A DNA stretch of 64,000 bases from Bryobacterales bacterium (GTDB lineage Bacteria > Acidobacteriota > Terriglobia > Bryobacterales > Bryobacteraceae). The stretch is taken from assembly GCA_016789745.1 (NCBI GenBank), contig JAEUQF010000396.1:1-64000 (forward strand), written 5' to 3'. Shown here piece by piece: positions 25,614 through 34,526 of this stretch. Positions within the stretch are counted from its first letter, which is position 1. Every line of letters begins with the position of its first letter. Position numbers and translations under genes: made by a program. Below the pieces are notes generated by a model, which was not told the DNA's origin, made no database searches, and was given only the letters and a program-made list of their open reading frames with translations.

Positions 25614-26653
25614 TCACCCGACGCGTCTACCGCCTTGCCAACCGTGCGCGCCGCATCTACCGGCTCGCCGCACTCACCTTCATCGGCTTCGTCTGCTTCG
25701 GCACGTTCCATTTCCAGCAGTTGTCCTCACCGAGCATCAGCGACTGGATTATCCTCGCATTCTCGGCACTCAGCCTCGTCTTCAGCATCGGAATGATCGT
25801 CTACACCTACCGCGTCCGTCTGGAGATGGGGCCCGCCAGTCTGCTTTTCCGCGAAATGCGAGACACTCGCGAACTCCCGTATCGGAACATCACCGGCTGG
25901 CGCATTCGCGCCACGATCGAACTCCAGACTCCCGAGGGCTGGTTCCGCATCGACCGCTTTCTTGCCTGGGACCAGTTTTTCTATGACTGGCTAAGGTCGT
26001 TCCCCAACCTCGACGAACAACTCCAGCGCAAGGAACTAACGGAAGCTTCACCGAACGATGAGGAGGCGATCACAGAGCCGGCGGCCCTCAAGAAACTCAT
26101 CCGCGTGCGCCTCGAAGCGCAGTGGTTTGACCGAGCCGCTATCGCTCTCGCGGTCTGGACAGTAATCTGGCCAGTTCCCTACATCCCGCTACTGCTGGTT
26201 GGCGCGGTGATGCCTTGGCTAGCCGCTCTGTTCATGCATCATCGCCGCGGCTGGCTGGAATTTGATGGGGACTCCCAAAGCATCAGGCCTACGGCTATCC
26301 GCGCCGTGGGACTGCCCGGGTGCGTCCTGCTGACTCGCGCTCTGCTGGACGCAACGTTCGCAACCTTCGGCTATCTTCACCTGCTCCTTGGCTTACCTCT
26401 GGGACTGCTGCTTGCCGCCGCCGTCCTCTGGGCCGATCCGTCGGCCAGGAAACTCCTGACCATCATTCCCCTGCTACTATTCACCATGCCCTATGGCTTT
26501 GGCGTGGCTGCTCTGGCTAACTCCATAGTTGACGATAGCCCGGCATCGGCAATCCAGCGGGTACAACGTGACAAGGGCACTTACTGCTTCGTTGAACACG
26601 CCGGTGCCTTCGGCCTCCCCTGGCGCAAGCCTGTGCCCTGTCCCTCCCGCTAA
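25610..26653 (+). CDS. Membrane protein, paralog 4 of a four-gene array
   Basis: A 347-residue integral membrane protein. The ATG at 25610 overlaps the stop of paralog 3; an in-frame GTG at 25589 is less likely. It shows RRVYRL, two helices, RVRLEMGPASLLFREM, TRELPYRNITGWR and FFYDWLRSFPNLDEQL. A linker and five or six further helices follow, then WADPSARK and EHAGAFGLPWRKPVPC. The close match to paralog 3 over the whole length suggests a recent duplication, with paralogs 1 and 2 older. Its stop overlaps the stop of the convergent DUF1501 gene by four bases. Function unknown. Confidence 0.65.
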   Translation: MITRRVYRLANRARRIYRLAALTFIGFVCFGTFHFQQLSSPSISDWIILAFSALSLVFSIGMIVYTYRVRLEMGPASLLFREMRDTRELPYRNITGWRIRATIELQTPEGWFRIDRFLAWDQFFYDWLRSFPNLDEQLQRKELTEASPNDEEAITEPAALKKLIRVRLEAQWFDRAAIALAVWTVIWPVPYIPLLLVGAVMPWLAALFMHHRRGWLEFDGDSQSIRPTAIRAVGLPGCVLLTRALLDATFATFGYLHLLLGLPLGLLLAAAVLWADPSARKLLTIIPLLLFTMPYGFGVAALANSIVDDSPASAIQRVQRDKGTYCFVEHAGAFGLPWRKPVPCPSR

Positions 26654-28077
26654 GCCAGCAGCTTCGTCACAACCTTCCCCGCCACATCCGTTAATCGGAA
26701 ATCCCGCCCCTGAAACCGGTACGTCAACTTCGTATGCTCCAGCCCCAGCAGATGCAACAGCGTCGCGTGCAGATCATGCACATGCACCGGGTCTTCCACC
26801 GCATAGAACCCGATGTCGTCCGTCTGCCCGATGGTCTGCCCGCCGCGCACGCCGCCCCCGGCCAGCCACGTGGAATAGGCATCGATGTGATGGTTCCGGC
26901 CCACCGCCGTACCCTTCTCCCCATCACTCAGCGGCGTCCGTCCGAACTCGCCACCCCACACCACCAGCGTATCCTTCAACAATCCCCGCTGCTTCAGATC
27001 CCGAACCAGCGCCGCCGACGCGCGGTCCACCTCGCGGCACACTTTCTCCAGCGCATTCGCAATCCCGGCATGATGATCCCAATCGGTGTGATACACCTGT
27101 ACACAGCGCACGCCACGCTCCACCAGGCGCCGCGCCAGCAAGCAATTATTGGCGAAACTGTTCTTGCCCGGCTCGGCCCCATACAGCGCCAGCGTCTCGG
27201 CTGATTCCCCCGCCAGATTCATCAACTCCGGCCCGCTGGTCTGCATCCGGAACGCCGTCTCATAGGCCGCAATGCGCGTCGCGATCTCATCGTCGCCCGT
27301 CTCGGCATAGCGCAGCGTGTTCAGGTCCCGCACCGCATCCAAGGCCCGCTGCTGCCGTTGCGGTGTCACCCCAGGCTGGCTCTGCAGATTGAACACCGGC
27401 TCGCTACCCTGCAGGAACGGCACCCCCTGGTAGGCACTCGGCAGAAAGCCCGATCCCCAAATCAGCGGCCCATTCCGCGGCCCGCGAGGCCCGCTCTGCA
27501 ACGCCACAAAGCCCGGCAGATTGTCGGCCTCACTCCCCAACCCATACGTCACCCAAGCGCCAATGCTCGGCCGCCCCGGCACAATGGATCCCGTATGCGC
27601 GAACACCTTCGCCGGCGCATGGTTGAAGTTCTCGGTCTTCATCGTGTTGATGACCGCCAACTCATCGCCCACTGAGGCGATATGCGGCAGCAGTTCGCTG
27701 AACTCATTACCGGCCTGCCCATACCGGCGGTACGCCCACTTCGACCCCAGCATCTTCTGGTGCGCCATCCGCTCCATGAAGGCGAATCGCTTGCCTTTCA
27801 TGAAACTCTCCGGCGGCGTCTGCCCGTCCAGTTCGCGCAGCTTCGGCTTATTGGCGTACATGTCCAAATGGCTCGGCCCACCCGCCATGAACAGGTAGAT
27901 GATGCTCTTCGCCTTCGGCGCATGATGCGGCGGCCGCGGCGCCATCGGATTCTTCGGCGCGCCCATCGCCGCACCCGCCAGCAGAGATCCCAACGCCATC
28001 CGCCCCACACCCACGCCGCAATCGCGGAAGAAGTGACGCCGCGTGCGCAGCAGGTCTATACGGTCTTCAAAAGTCAT
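26650..28077 (-). CDS. DUF1501 family protein (sulfatase-like fold, Tat-exported)
   Basis: A 475-residue protein. The start at 28077 (MTFEDR) is the first methionine after the upstream gene. A twin-arginine-like segment TRRHFFRDCGVG, then a hydrophobic stretch (MALGSLLAGAAMGA), suggests Tat export. The phrases IIYLFMAGGPSHLDMYANKP, DTLVVWGGEFGRTPLSDG, GRNHHIDAYSTWLAGGG and HDLHATLLHLLG are hallmarks of DUF1501, which is related to alkaline phosphatase and sulfatase folds. The metal-type residues (the D in LDMY, and GR-x-HH) are present. It is the downstream partner of the PSCyt1/DUF1549/DUF1553 gene (4-base gap), a pair that is common in Planctomycetes and Acidobacteria. The substrate is unknown; roles in glycan use have been suggested. 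Confidence 0.85.
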   Translation of the reverse strand: MTFEDRIDLLRTRRHFFRDCGVGVGRMALGSLLAGAAMGAPKNPMAPRPPHHAPKAKSIIYLFMAGGPSHLDMYANKPKLRELDGQTPPESFMKGKRFAFMERMAHQKMLGSKWAYRRYGQAGNEFSELLPHIASVGDELAVINTMKTENFNHAPAKVFAHTGSIVPGRPSIGAWVTYGLGSEADNLPGFVALQSGPRGPRNGPLIWGSGFLPSAYQGVPFLQGSEPVFNLQSQPGVTPQRQQRALDAVRDLNTLRYAETGDDEIATRIAAYETAFRMQTSGPELMNLAGESAETLALYGAEPGKNSFANNCLLARRLVERGVRCVQVYHTDWDHHAGIANALEKVCREVDRASAALVRDLKQRGLLKDTLVVWGGEFGRTPLSDGEKGTAVGRNHHIDAYSTWLAGGGVRGGQTIGQTDDIGFYAVEDPVHVHDLHATLLHLLGLEHTKLTYRFQGRDFRLTDVAGKVVTKLLA

Positions 28078-28081
28078 CGCC

Positions 28082-30445
28082 TTACTCCCGTGTGATGAAC
28101 TCATCGGTGTTGAGCAGAACGCGTGCCAGGCTGGTCCACAACGCCACCTCCAAGTCCGCTGCCAGGGCCTTCGCCTCCTCCGGCTTCGATGCCAGCGCGT
28201 CGCGTTCCTGCGCCAGCCAGCGCTGCAGTCGCTCCCGCTCTGGCGCCGATGGCTTGCGCGACAAGGCCAGTTCATAGGCCCGGTCGAGTCGCGCCGCATC
28301 GCCCTGCGCCTCCCTCACCAGCCGCGCCCCCGTAGCCTGCGCGAACTCATGGAAGGCCGTATCGTTCAGCAGCGTCAGCGCCTGCAGCGGCGTGTTCGAC
28401 CGGTTGCGCCGCGTACAGGCGACCATTGCATTCGGCGCATCGAACACCACCAGCGCCGGATTTGGTGTCACGCGCCAGAAGAATGTGTACATGCCGCGCC
28501 GGTAGCGGTCCGCGCCCGTAGACGCCTTCCACGTCTTTTTGATCTGGCTGGCCGACATCGCCGCCTCCGGCTGCGGCGGGAACACGCTGGGCCCGCCGAC
28601 CCGCGTGGTCAGAAGCCCCGACGCCGACAGCGCCACATCGCGAACAATCTCGCTATCCAGCCGCAGCCGCGTCTGCCGGCTCAGCAACTGGTTGCGCGGG
28701 TCGCGCTCCATCACGTTCGGCTTCACCTTCGACGACTGCCGGTACACCGCCGAATTCACGATCGCCCGATGCACCGCCTTCTGGCTCCAGCCCGAGCGCA
28801 CTAACTCCGTTGCCAGCCAGTCGAGCAACTCCGCATGTGTCGGCGGAGTGCCCTGCGTGCCGAAGTCATTCTCCGTCGCCACCAGCCCCGCGCCGAAGTA
28901 CTCCTGCCAGATGCGATTCACCACCACGCGCGCCAGCAGCGGGTTTCGAGGATCCACCATCCAGCGCGCCAGATCCAGCCGGTTCGCCCGCGCACTCGTC
29001 TTCTGCAGTGGATGCAGGAACGCCGGCACACCCGGCTGCACCGGTTCGCCCTTGGCCAGGTAGTCGCCGCCCGGCATCGTGCGCGTCTCGCGTGGGGCCG
29101 GCAGTTCGCGCTGGATCATGCTGCCTTCCAGCCCCTTTGGCAACTGCTTGCGCAGCACCGCCACCTCAGCCTCAATCTCCTTCACGAAGGCATCATCCGG
29201 CTTCGGCTTCTTCTCGCGCTTGTAATCGTCCAGCTTCTCGTCTAACTCCACCAACCGCGCCAATACGCGGTCTCGCGTGGCGATAACATCCACCGGCGCG
29301 AACTCCAGCAGCGGACCCTGCACATGCACCAGGTTGTTGTACCGCGCGTTGTACCGCGGCCGGTCATTGCCCCAATCATCGGTGCTGTTGAAGAAGGCGA
29401 ACAGCTGGTAATACTCGCGGTGCGAGATCGGGTCGAACTTGTGGTCATGGCAACGCGCACAGCCCACCGACATGCCGAACAACACCGTGCCCGTCGTGTC
29501 GACGCGATCCACCACCGCCTCCACCCGATACTGCTCCCGATCGGTTCCCGCCTCAATCTGGATCGGCGAATTGCGATGAAAGCCCGTGGCGATCAACTGC
29601 GAATGCGTCGGATTCGGCAGCAGATCTCCAGCAAGCTGCTCTACGACGAACTGATCGAAGGGCATGTCGGCGTTCAGCGCCTGGATCACCCAATCGCGAT
29701 ATCGCCAGATCTGCCGCGGTTCGTCGCGCGATCCGCCGTCGGAATCGGCATAGCGCGCCTGATCCAGCCATCGCCGTCCCCAGCGCTCGCCATAGTGCGG
29801 CGATGCCAGCAGCTTTTCCACCAGCCGCGGCCACGCATCGGGCCGCCGATCGTCCAGGAACGCGGCAGTCTCTTCGGGCGTGGGCGGCAGACCCAGTAAG
29901 TCCAGATACAGGCGGCGAACGAGCGTCGTTGCTTCTGCTTCGGCCGAGGGCGCGATGCCCTCTTTCTCCAACCGCGCCAGCACGAAGCTATCCACGGGAG
30001 TCCGCACCCAGCCCCGTTGCCGCACGGCGGGTTCGGAGGGCCGCACGGGCGTCACAAACGCCCAATGATTCAGCTTACCCGGTACCTTCGCCGCGACATT
30101 CTCCGGCCACGGTGCACCAGCCTGGATCCAAGCCTCCAAGGCCGCGATCTCCCCATCCGCTAAACGCGAACTGGGCGGCATACGCAGATTGCCTTCCTGC
30201 CGTACCGCGGCGAGCAGCCTGCTTTCCCGCGGCTTCCCGGGCACCACCACCGTTCCGCGCTTGCCGCCCGCCAGCACATCGGCTCGCGATGCCAGCGACA
30301 GATTTGCCATCCGTAGCTTCGGGTTATGGCAGCCCAGGCACTGCGTCTCCAGCACCGGCCTCACCTTCGCAAAGCTAGACTCCGTCGTCGCGTCCGATTG
30401 GGCCGTTAACGGCAATAGCAGGAAATTGACAAGAATAGCGAACAT
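28082..30445 (-). CDS. PSCyt1 cytochrome c, DUF1549 and DUF1553 multidomain protein
   Basis: A secreted protein of about 787 residues. The ATG at 30445 (MFAILVNFLLLPLTAQS) gives a signal peptide; a GTG two codons earlier is also possible. Domain order is a cytochrome-c-like PSCyt1 with heme motif CLGCH (about residue 38), then PSCyt2/DUF1549 (about 130-340) with SPHYGERWGRRWLDQARYADS and a second CxxCH in CARCHDHKFDP, and then DUF1553 (about 470-780) with FLHPLQKTSARANRLDLARW and RRNRSNTPLQALTLLND. It partners with the DUF1501 gene just downstream. An outer-envelope redox role coupled to breakdown of a complex substrate is the usual guess. Confidence 0.88.
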   Translation of the reverse strand: MFAILVNFLLLPLTAQSDATTESSFAKVRPVLETQCLGCHNPKLRMANLSLASRADVLAGGKRGTVVVPGKPRESRLLAAVRQEGNLRMPPSSRLADGEIAALEAWIQAGAPWPENVAAKVPGKLNHWAFVTPVRPSEPAVRQRGWVRTPVDSFVLARLEKEGIAPSAEAEATTLVRRLYLDLLGLPPTPEETAAFLDDRRPDAWPRLVEKLLASPHYGERWGRRWLDQARYADSDGGSRDEPRQIWRYRDWVIQALNADMPFDQFVVEQLAGDLLPNPTHSQLIATGFHRNSPIQIEAGTDREQYRVEAVVDRVDTTGTVLFGMSVGCARCHDHKFDPISHREYYQLFAFFNSTDDWGNDRPRYNARYNNLVHVQGPLLEFAPVDVIATRDRVLARLVELDEKLDDYKREKKPKPDDAFVKEIEAEVAVLRKQLPKGLEGSMIQRELPAPRETRTMPGGDYLAKGEPVQPGVPAFLHPLQKTSARANRLDLARWMVDPRNPLLARVVVNRIWQEYFGAGLVATENDFGTQGTPPTHAELLDWLATELVRSGWSQKAVHRAIVNSAVYRQSSKVKPNVMERDPRNQLLSRQTRLRLDSEIVRDVALSASGLLTTRVGGPSVFPPQPEAAMSASQIKKTWKASTGADRYRRGMYTFFWRVTPNPALVVFDAPNAMVACTRRNRSNTPLQALTLLNDTAFHEFAQATGARLVREAQGDAARLDRAYELALSRKPSAPERERLQRWLAQERDALASKPEEAKALAADLEVALWTSLARVLLNTDEFITRE

Positions 30446-30507
30446 AGTCACCCGCGCCAGCGTGTCGACAAGCTTATCAAACCCTTATGCTGCGTTAAGA
30501 TAGGGCC

Positions 30508-31629
30508 ATGACCCGCCGTGACATGCTGACCCTTTTGGGCGCCGCGCCGGCTTTGGCCGCGCCGCCGGCCCTGCCCACAGCGCCCGTCTCCGTCGCCAAG
30601 GCCGCCACCTATGCCGAAGACCTGGTGCCGGTGCTTACAAAGATGTTCGATGAAGTCGGCGGCGCGGGGAAGCTGGTCAAAAATAAGACGGTCACGGTCA
30701 AACTCAACCTCACCGGTAGCCCGGGTCTGCGTTTCCAGGGCAAGCAACTCGGCCTGACCCACTACAGCCACCCGAAGACGGTCTCCGCCATGGCCTACGT
30801 GCTGCATCGCGCCGGAGCCAAACGCGTGCGCTTCGTCGAGAGCGCCTGGGGCACCGCTGGTCCGCTCGAAGAATACCTGCTCGATTCGGGCTGGAACGTG
30901 CGCCAGCTATTGGCCGCCGCGCCTAACATCGAATTCGACAACACCAACGGCGCCGGCAAATCCAAGCAATATCACCGGTTCAAGGTGCCGTCCGGCGGCC
31001 TCATCTTCCCCGCCTACGAACTGAACAAGGCCTATCACGACACCGACGTCTTCATGTCCATGGCGAAGCTGAAGAACCACGCGGTCTGCGGCGTTACCCT
31101 ATCGATGAAGAACATCTTCGGCATTACACCCGCCTCCATCTACGGCGACGACGCCGGCGAAAAGGAGCCGAACGAGAGCCCCACCAAGGGCCGCGCCAGC
31201 GTCTGCCACTTCGGCAAACGCCAACCCGCCTCCTGTGCGCTGCCCGAGCGGGATCCCAACTCCAGCCGCGAACCCGAATATCGCATGCCCCGCATCACCG
31301 CCGAACTGGTCTCCGCGCGTCCCATTGACATCGCGTTCATCGACGGCATCGAAACCATGACCGGCGGCGAAGGTCCCTGGATCCGCGGCCCGCTTGGACA
31401 CGTCAAACCCGGAGTCCTCATCCTGGGCACCAACCCCGTCACCACCGACACGGTGGGCGCCGCCGTCATGGGCTACAACCCGCGTGCTCCGAAAGGCGTT
31501 GCACCCTTCGCCAAGTGCGACAATACGCTGCTGCTGGCCGAATCGCTCGGGCTCGGCACGGCGGATCTCAACAACATCGAAGTGACCGGCGAAAAGATCG
31601 AAGCTGTGAAATTTCAGTTCCCGGGGTAA
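30508..31629 (+). CDS. DUF362 domain protein with Tat-like signal
   Basis: A 373-residue protein that begins with TRRDMLTLLGAAPALAA, a twin-arginine-type export signal. The body has DUF362 features: KTVTVKLNLTG, YSHPKTVSAMAYVLHRAGAKRV, the central FMSMAKLKNHAVCGVTLSMKNIFGI (the K-x-K-x-H phrase of the family) and FIDGIETMTGGEGPWI. The single-domain form has no ferredoxin cysteines. DUF362 proteins are often annotated as iron-sulfur or cytochrome-like, but here no cluster motif is present and the function is unknown. It is divergent from the PSCyt1 gene (62-base gap) and three bases ahead of cdaA, so it may share the cdaA operon. Confidence 0.75.
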   Translation: MTRRDMLTLLGAAPALAAPPALPTAPVSVAKAATYAEDLVPVLTKMFDEVGGAGKLVKNKTVTVKLNLTGSPGLRFQGKQLGLTHYSHPKTVSAMAYVLHRAGAKRVRFVESAWGTAGPLEEYLLDSGWNVRQLLAAAPNIEFDNTNGAGKSKQYHRFKVPSGGLIFPAYELNKAYHDTDVFMSMAKLKNHAVCGVTLSMKNIFGITPASIYGDDAGEKEPNESPTKGRASVCHFGKRQPASCALPERDPNSSREPEYRMPRITAELVSARPIDIAFIDGIETMTGGEGPWIRGPLGHVKPGVLILGTNPVTTDTVGAAVMGYNPRAPKGVAPFAKCDNTLLLAESLGLGTADLNNIEVTGEKIEAVKFQFPG

Positions 31630-31632
31630 GGC

Positions 31633-32445
31633 TTGCTCCCAGAACTGCCGTTCCGCCCCGCCTTCACCGCCACCGCGCTGCTCGACATCGTGGTGGTGGC
31701 GATTTTGGTCTATCAGGCCATCAACATGCTGCGGGGCCGCCGCGCCGCGCATATCCTATCCGGCGTCGGTGTACTGGTGCTGGTCTACCTCATCGCCGTC
31801 TGGCTGCACCTGGAACTGCTGCGCACGCTGCTGGCCACCCTGGCCCCCTATACCGCCTTCGCCCTCATCGTCATGTTCCAGTCCGAGATCCGCCGCATGC
31901 TGGCCCAGATCGGCCGCCGCGGTTGGTTCAGCTTCGGCTCGCAGGTGCAACGCCGCGAATCGCTCGAAGAGATCGAACTCGCCATCCAGACGTTGGCGCA
32001 GGACAAAACCGGCGCGCTCATCATTGTCGAGCGGGAAATCGGCCTCCGCAGCTTCGTCGAAAGCGGCGTCCTGATGGACGCGCAGATTTCCCGCGACCTG
32101 CTGCTCTCCATCTTCGAAAAGGGCGCGGCCATGCATGACGGTGCTGTCATTATCCAGGGCGATCGCATTGCCGCCGCCGCCTGTTTCCTGCCCCTGACCA
32201 TGAATCCCGTGTCGCGTAACCTGGGTACCCGCCATCGCGCCGGTATCGGTGTCACCGAAGAGGCTGACTGCCTCGCCATCATCGTTTCCGAAGAGCGCGG
32301 TACCGTTTCGCTGGCCCGAAACGCCGGCATCGAACATGCCGTCACCCCCGAACGTCTGCGTGAGGCTCTGGCCGATGCTCTCGGCCTGCGTGTCTCCAGC
32401 CGATCCGCCCCTAAAGGCCCCGCTCTCCAGGCGGAGGGATCATGA
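31633..32445 (+). CDS. cdaA: Diadenylate cyclase CdaA (DisA_N type)
   Basis: Makes the second messenger c-di-AMP from two ATP. It has 270 residues starting at TTG 31633, three bases after DUF362. Three membrane helices occupy about residues 12-75. The DAC domain (about 105-245) shows the conserved MHDGAVII (DGA motif) and GTRHRAGIG (RHR motif), which bind and join the ATP molecules. The order cdaA-cdaR-glmM is the one seen across many bacteria. CdaR normally modulates CdaA from outside the membrane and GlmM binds and inhibits it. It overlaps cdaR by four bases. Confidence 0.94.
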   Translation: MLPELPFRPAFTATALLDIVVVAILVYQAINMLRGRRAAHILSGVGVLVLVYLIAVWLHLELLRTLLATLAPYTAFALIVMFQSEIRRMLAQIGRRGWFSFGSQVQRRESLEEIELAIQTLAQDKTGALIIVEREIGLRSFVESGVLMDAQISRDLLLSIFEKGAAMHDGAVIIQGDRIAAAACFLPLTMNPVSRNLGTRHRAGIGVTEEADCLAIIVSEERGTVSLARNAGIEHAVTPERLREALADALGLRVSSRSAPKGPALQAEGS

Positions 32446-33095
32446 CCCGCCTGTTCACGGAAAACCTGGGATTGAAGGCGCTCTCCCTCGCCGTCGCCGT
32501 GCTGCTTTGGCTGGCCACCGTAGGCGGCGGCAACGTGACCACCGCCGTCGCCGTTCCCATCCAGTACCGTAACCTTCCGGCCAACCTCGAAATCAGCTCC
32601 GACCTTGTGGATTCGGCTTATGTCGAACTGCGAGGCGCCTCTGACCGCCTGTCCGGCAGCAGCCTGGCCAACGCCCTGGTTGTGCTCGACTTGTCGGCCC
32701 AGGACCGGCCCGGCGAGCGCACCTACTCCATCCTCAATGACAGCGTCCAACTGCCACCCGGGGTCGAGTTCCTGCGCGCCATCCCCTCCCAGATCCGCCT
32801 CCGGCTGGAACCGCGCGTCAGCCGCGAAACGTCGGTCGTGGTTCGCTACGCGCCAAAGCTGCCGGACGGCTGGGCGATCCAGGCCCAACAGGTTAGCCCG
32901 CAGACCGTCAAAGTCGTGGGGCCCGACAGCCATGTCCAGGCGGTGGACCGCGTCCAGACCGATCCTATTGAACTGCGCGCCATCCCCGATGAGCAGGTTT
33001 TCCGCGTCCACGCCTTCACCGGCGACCCGCTTGTCCGGTTGGAGCGTAGCAGCGTAACCATCACCGTTCGCGTGACCCTTCAGAAAAGCCCCTAA
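32442..33095 (+). CDS. cdaR: CdaR/YbbR-domain protein, regulator of CdaA
   Basis: A 217-residue protein with one N-terminal membrane anchor (LGLKALSLAVAVLLWLATV, starting with the typical TRLFTENLGLKALSL of YbbR proteins) and an extracytoplasmic part with two YbbR-like beta domains (about residues 33-115 and 120-215). It would sit against CdaA in the membrane and modulate c-di-AMP synthesis. It is shorter than the Firmicute protein, which has four YbbR domains. It overlaps the end of cdaA by four bases (ATGA) and stands 67 bases before glmM. A small inverted repeat flanks its stop codon. Confidence 0.9.
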   Translation: MTRLFTENLGLKALSLAVAVLLWLATVGGGNVTTAVAVPIQYRNLPANLEISSDLVDSAYVELRGASDRLSGSSLANALVVLDLSAQDRPGERTYSILNDSVQLPPGVEFLRAIPSQIRLRLEPRVSRETSVVVRYAPKLPDGWAIQAQQVSPQTVKVVGPDSHVQAVDRVQTDPIELRAIPDEQVFRVHAFTGDPLVRLERSSVTITVRVTLQKSP

Positions 33096-33162
33096 GGGGT
33101 GTCTCTAAGGTTCCGCCCGAAAGACACCGATAGAGGTTTGAGAGCGTAGTCGTAGGGGGAAT

Positions 33163-34515
33163 ATGGCAAGACAATTATTCGGGACCGACGGGATCCGGAG
33201 CGTGGCGGGAGAATATCCGCTGGATCGCAATACCGTTTATGCCGTGGGTGTGGCACTGGGGCACTGGGCTGCCAGCCGTCATGGGGCCGGTTCGGAAATC
33301 GTCATCGGGATGGACACCCGGGAATCGGGCACCTGGATTGCCGGAACCGTCGCGGCCGGCATTGCCGAAGCCGGCGCACGGGTGCGCTTCGCGGGCCTGA
33401 TCACCACGCCCGGCGTCGCTTATCTTACCCGCAGCAACAGCTTTGTTGCCGGGATCATGATCTCGGCATCGCACAACCCCTACCAGGACAACGGCATCAA
33501 AGTCTTCGATCATTCGGGCTTCAAGCTTCCGGATTCCGTTGAGCATGAGATCGAGAAAGAGATCTTCGCCTTGATTGAGCGTGGCCTCACGGTCAGCGAG
33601 TTGCCGCTCGAAGTGGATAACGGCCTGGACCGGTCCTACCTCGCATACCTCGCCGGCACGTTCCCCCATCGCCTGGATGGCATGAAACTGGTTGTGGATT
33701 GCGCCAATGGCGCCGCCACCCATCTGGGGCCGGAACTCCTTCGCGGCCTCGGCGCCGAAGTGGTTACCATCGGCTGCGATCCCAACGGCAAGAACATCAA
33801 CCTGCACTGCGGCGCTCTGCACCTGGAGCAGCTTCGCGAGCGTGTCCTGGCCGAAGACGCGGCTGCCGGCATTGCCTTCGATGGCGACGCCGATCGCTGC
33901 ATGTTTGTTTCGCACTCAGGCAAGTTGGTGGATGGCGATGCCATGCTCCTGCTCACGGCCAGTGCTCTTCAGGCTAAAGGCAAACTGGCCGATGGCCAAG
34001 GGCAGCCCACCGTGGTGGCCACCGTCATGTCGAACATGGGCTTTGAGGTGGAACTGCAGCGCCAGGGGATCCGCATGCTGCGCACGTCGGTTGGCGACAA
34101 GTATGTTCTGGAAGAAATGGTGAAACGCGGCGCCTGGGTGGGCGGGGAACAATCGGGCCACGTTATCTTCCGCGAATACGCCACCACCGGCGACGGTTTG
34201 CTGACCGCTTTGCGTGTGCTGGAAGTTATCAAGGAGAGCGGCCGGGACCTGGACGAACTCACCGCCAGCCTCCGCGTCTTTCCGCAATTGCTGGTGAACG
34301 TGCGGGTAAAGGAGAAGAAGCCCCTCGAAGAACTGCCCGCTGTCCAGCAGGAGATCCGCGAAGCCATCGATGCCTTCAACGGCGCCGGCCGCGTTCTGGT
34401 GCGCTTTTCCGGCACCGAACCGCTCGCGCGCGTCATGGTGGAAGGGCCCGAACATGGCAGCGTGGAGCGCTATGCCCAGCGTATCGCCAAGGCTGTCGAA
34501 GTAGCGCTTGGCTGA
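33163..34515 (+). CDS. glmM: Phosphoglucosamine mutase GlmM
   Basis: Converts glucosamine 6-phosphate to glucosamine 1-phosphate for UDP-GlcNAc and so for peptidoglycan and LPS. It has 450 residues, standard. The phosphoserine loop MISASHNPYQDNGIK is at about 99-113, the metal loop FDGDADRCM near residue 244, the sugar-binding GGEQSGH near residue 327 and the C-terminal phosphate loop RFSGTEP near residue 411. The start has a strong AGGGGGA ribosome-binding site. Its place after cdaA-cdaR is conserved in many phyla and couples cell-wall precursor supply with c-di-AMP. Confidence 0.97.
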   Translation: MARQLFGTDGIRSVAGEYPLDRNTVYAVGVALGHWAASRHGAGSEIVIGMDTRESGTWIAGTVAAGIAEAGARVRFAGLITTPGVAYLTRSNSFVAGIMISASHNPYQDNGIKVFDHSGFKLPDSVEHEIEKEIFALIERGLTVSELPLEVDNGLDRSYLAYLAGTFPHRLDGMKLVVDCANGAATHLGPELLRGLGAEVVTIGCDPNGKNINLHCGALHLEQLRERVLAEDAAAGIAFDGDADRCMFVSHSGKLVDGDAMLLLTASALQAKGKLADGQGQPTVVATVMSNMGFEVELQRQGIRMLRTSVGDKYVLEEMVKRGAWVGGEQSGHVIFREYATTGDGLLTALRVLEVIKESGRDLDELTASLRVFPQLLVNVRVKEKKPLEELPAVQQEIREAIDAFNGAGRVLVRFSGTEPLARVMVEGPEHGSVERYAQRIAKAVEVALG

Positions 34516-34526
34516 GAAGCGCTAGC

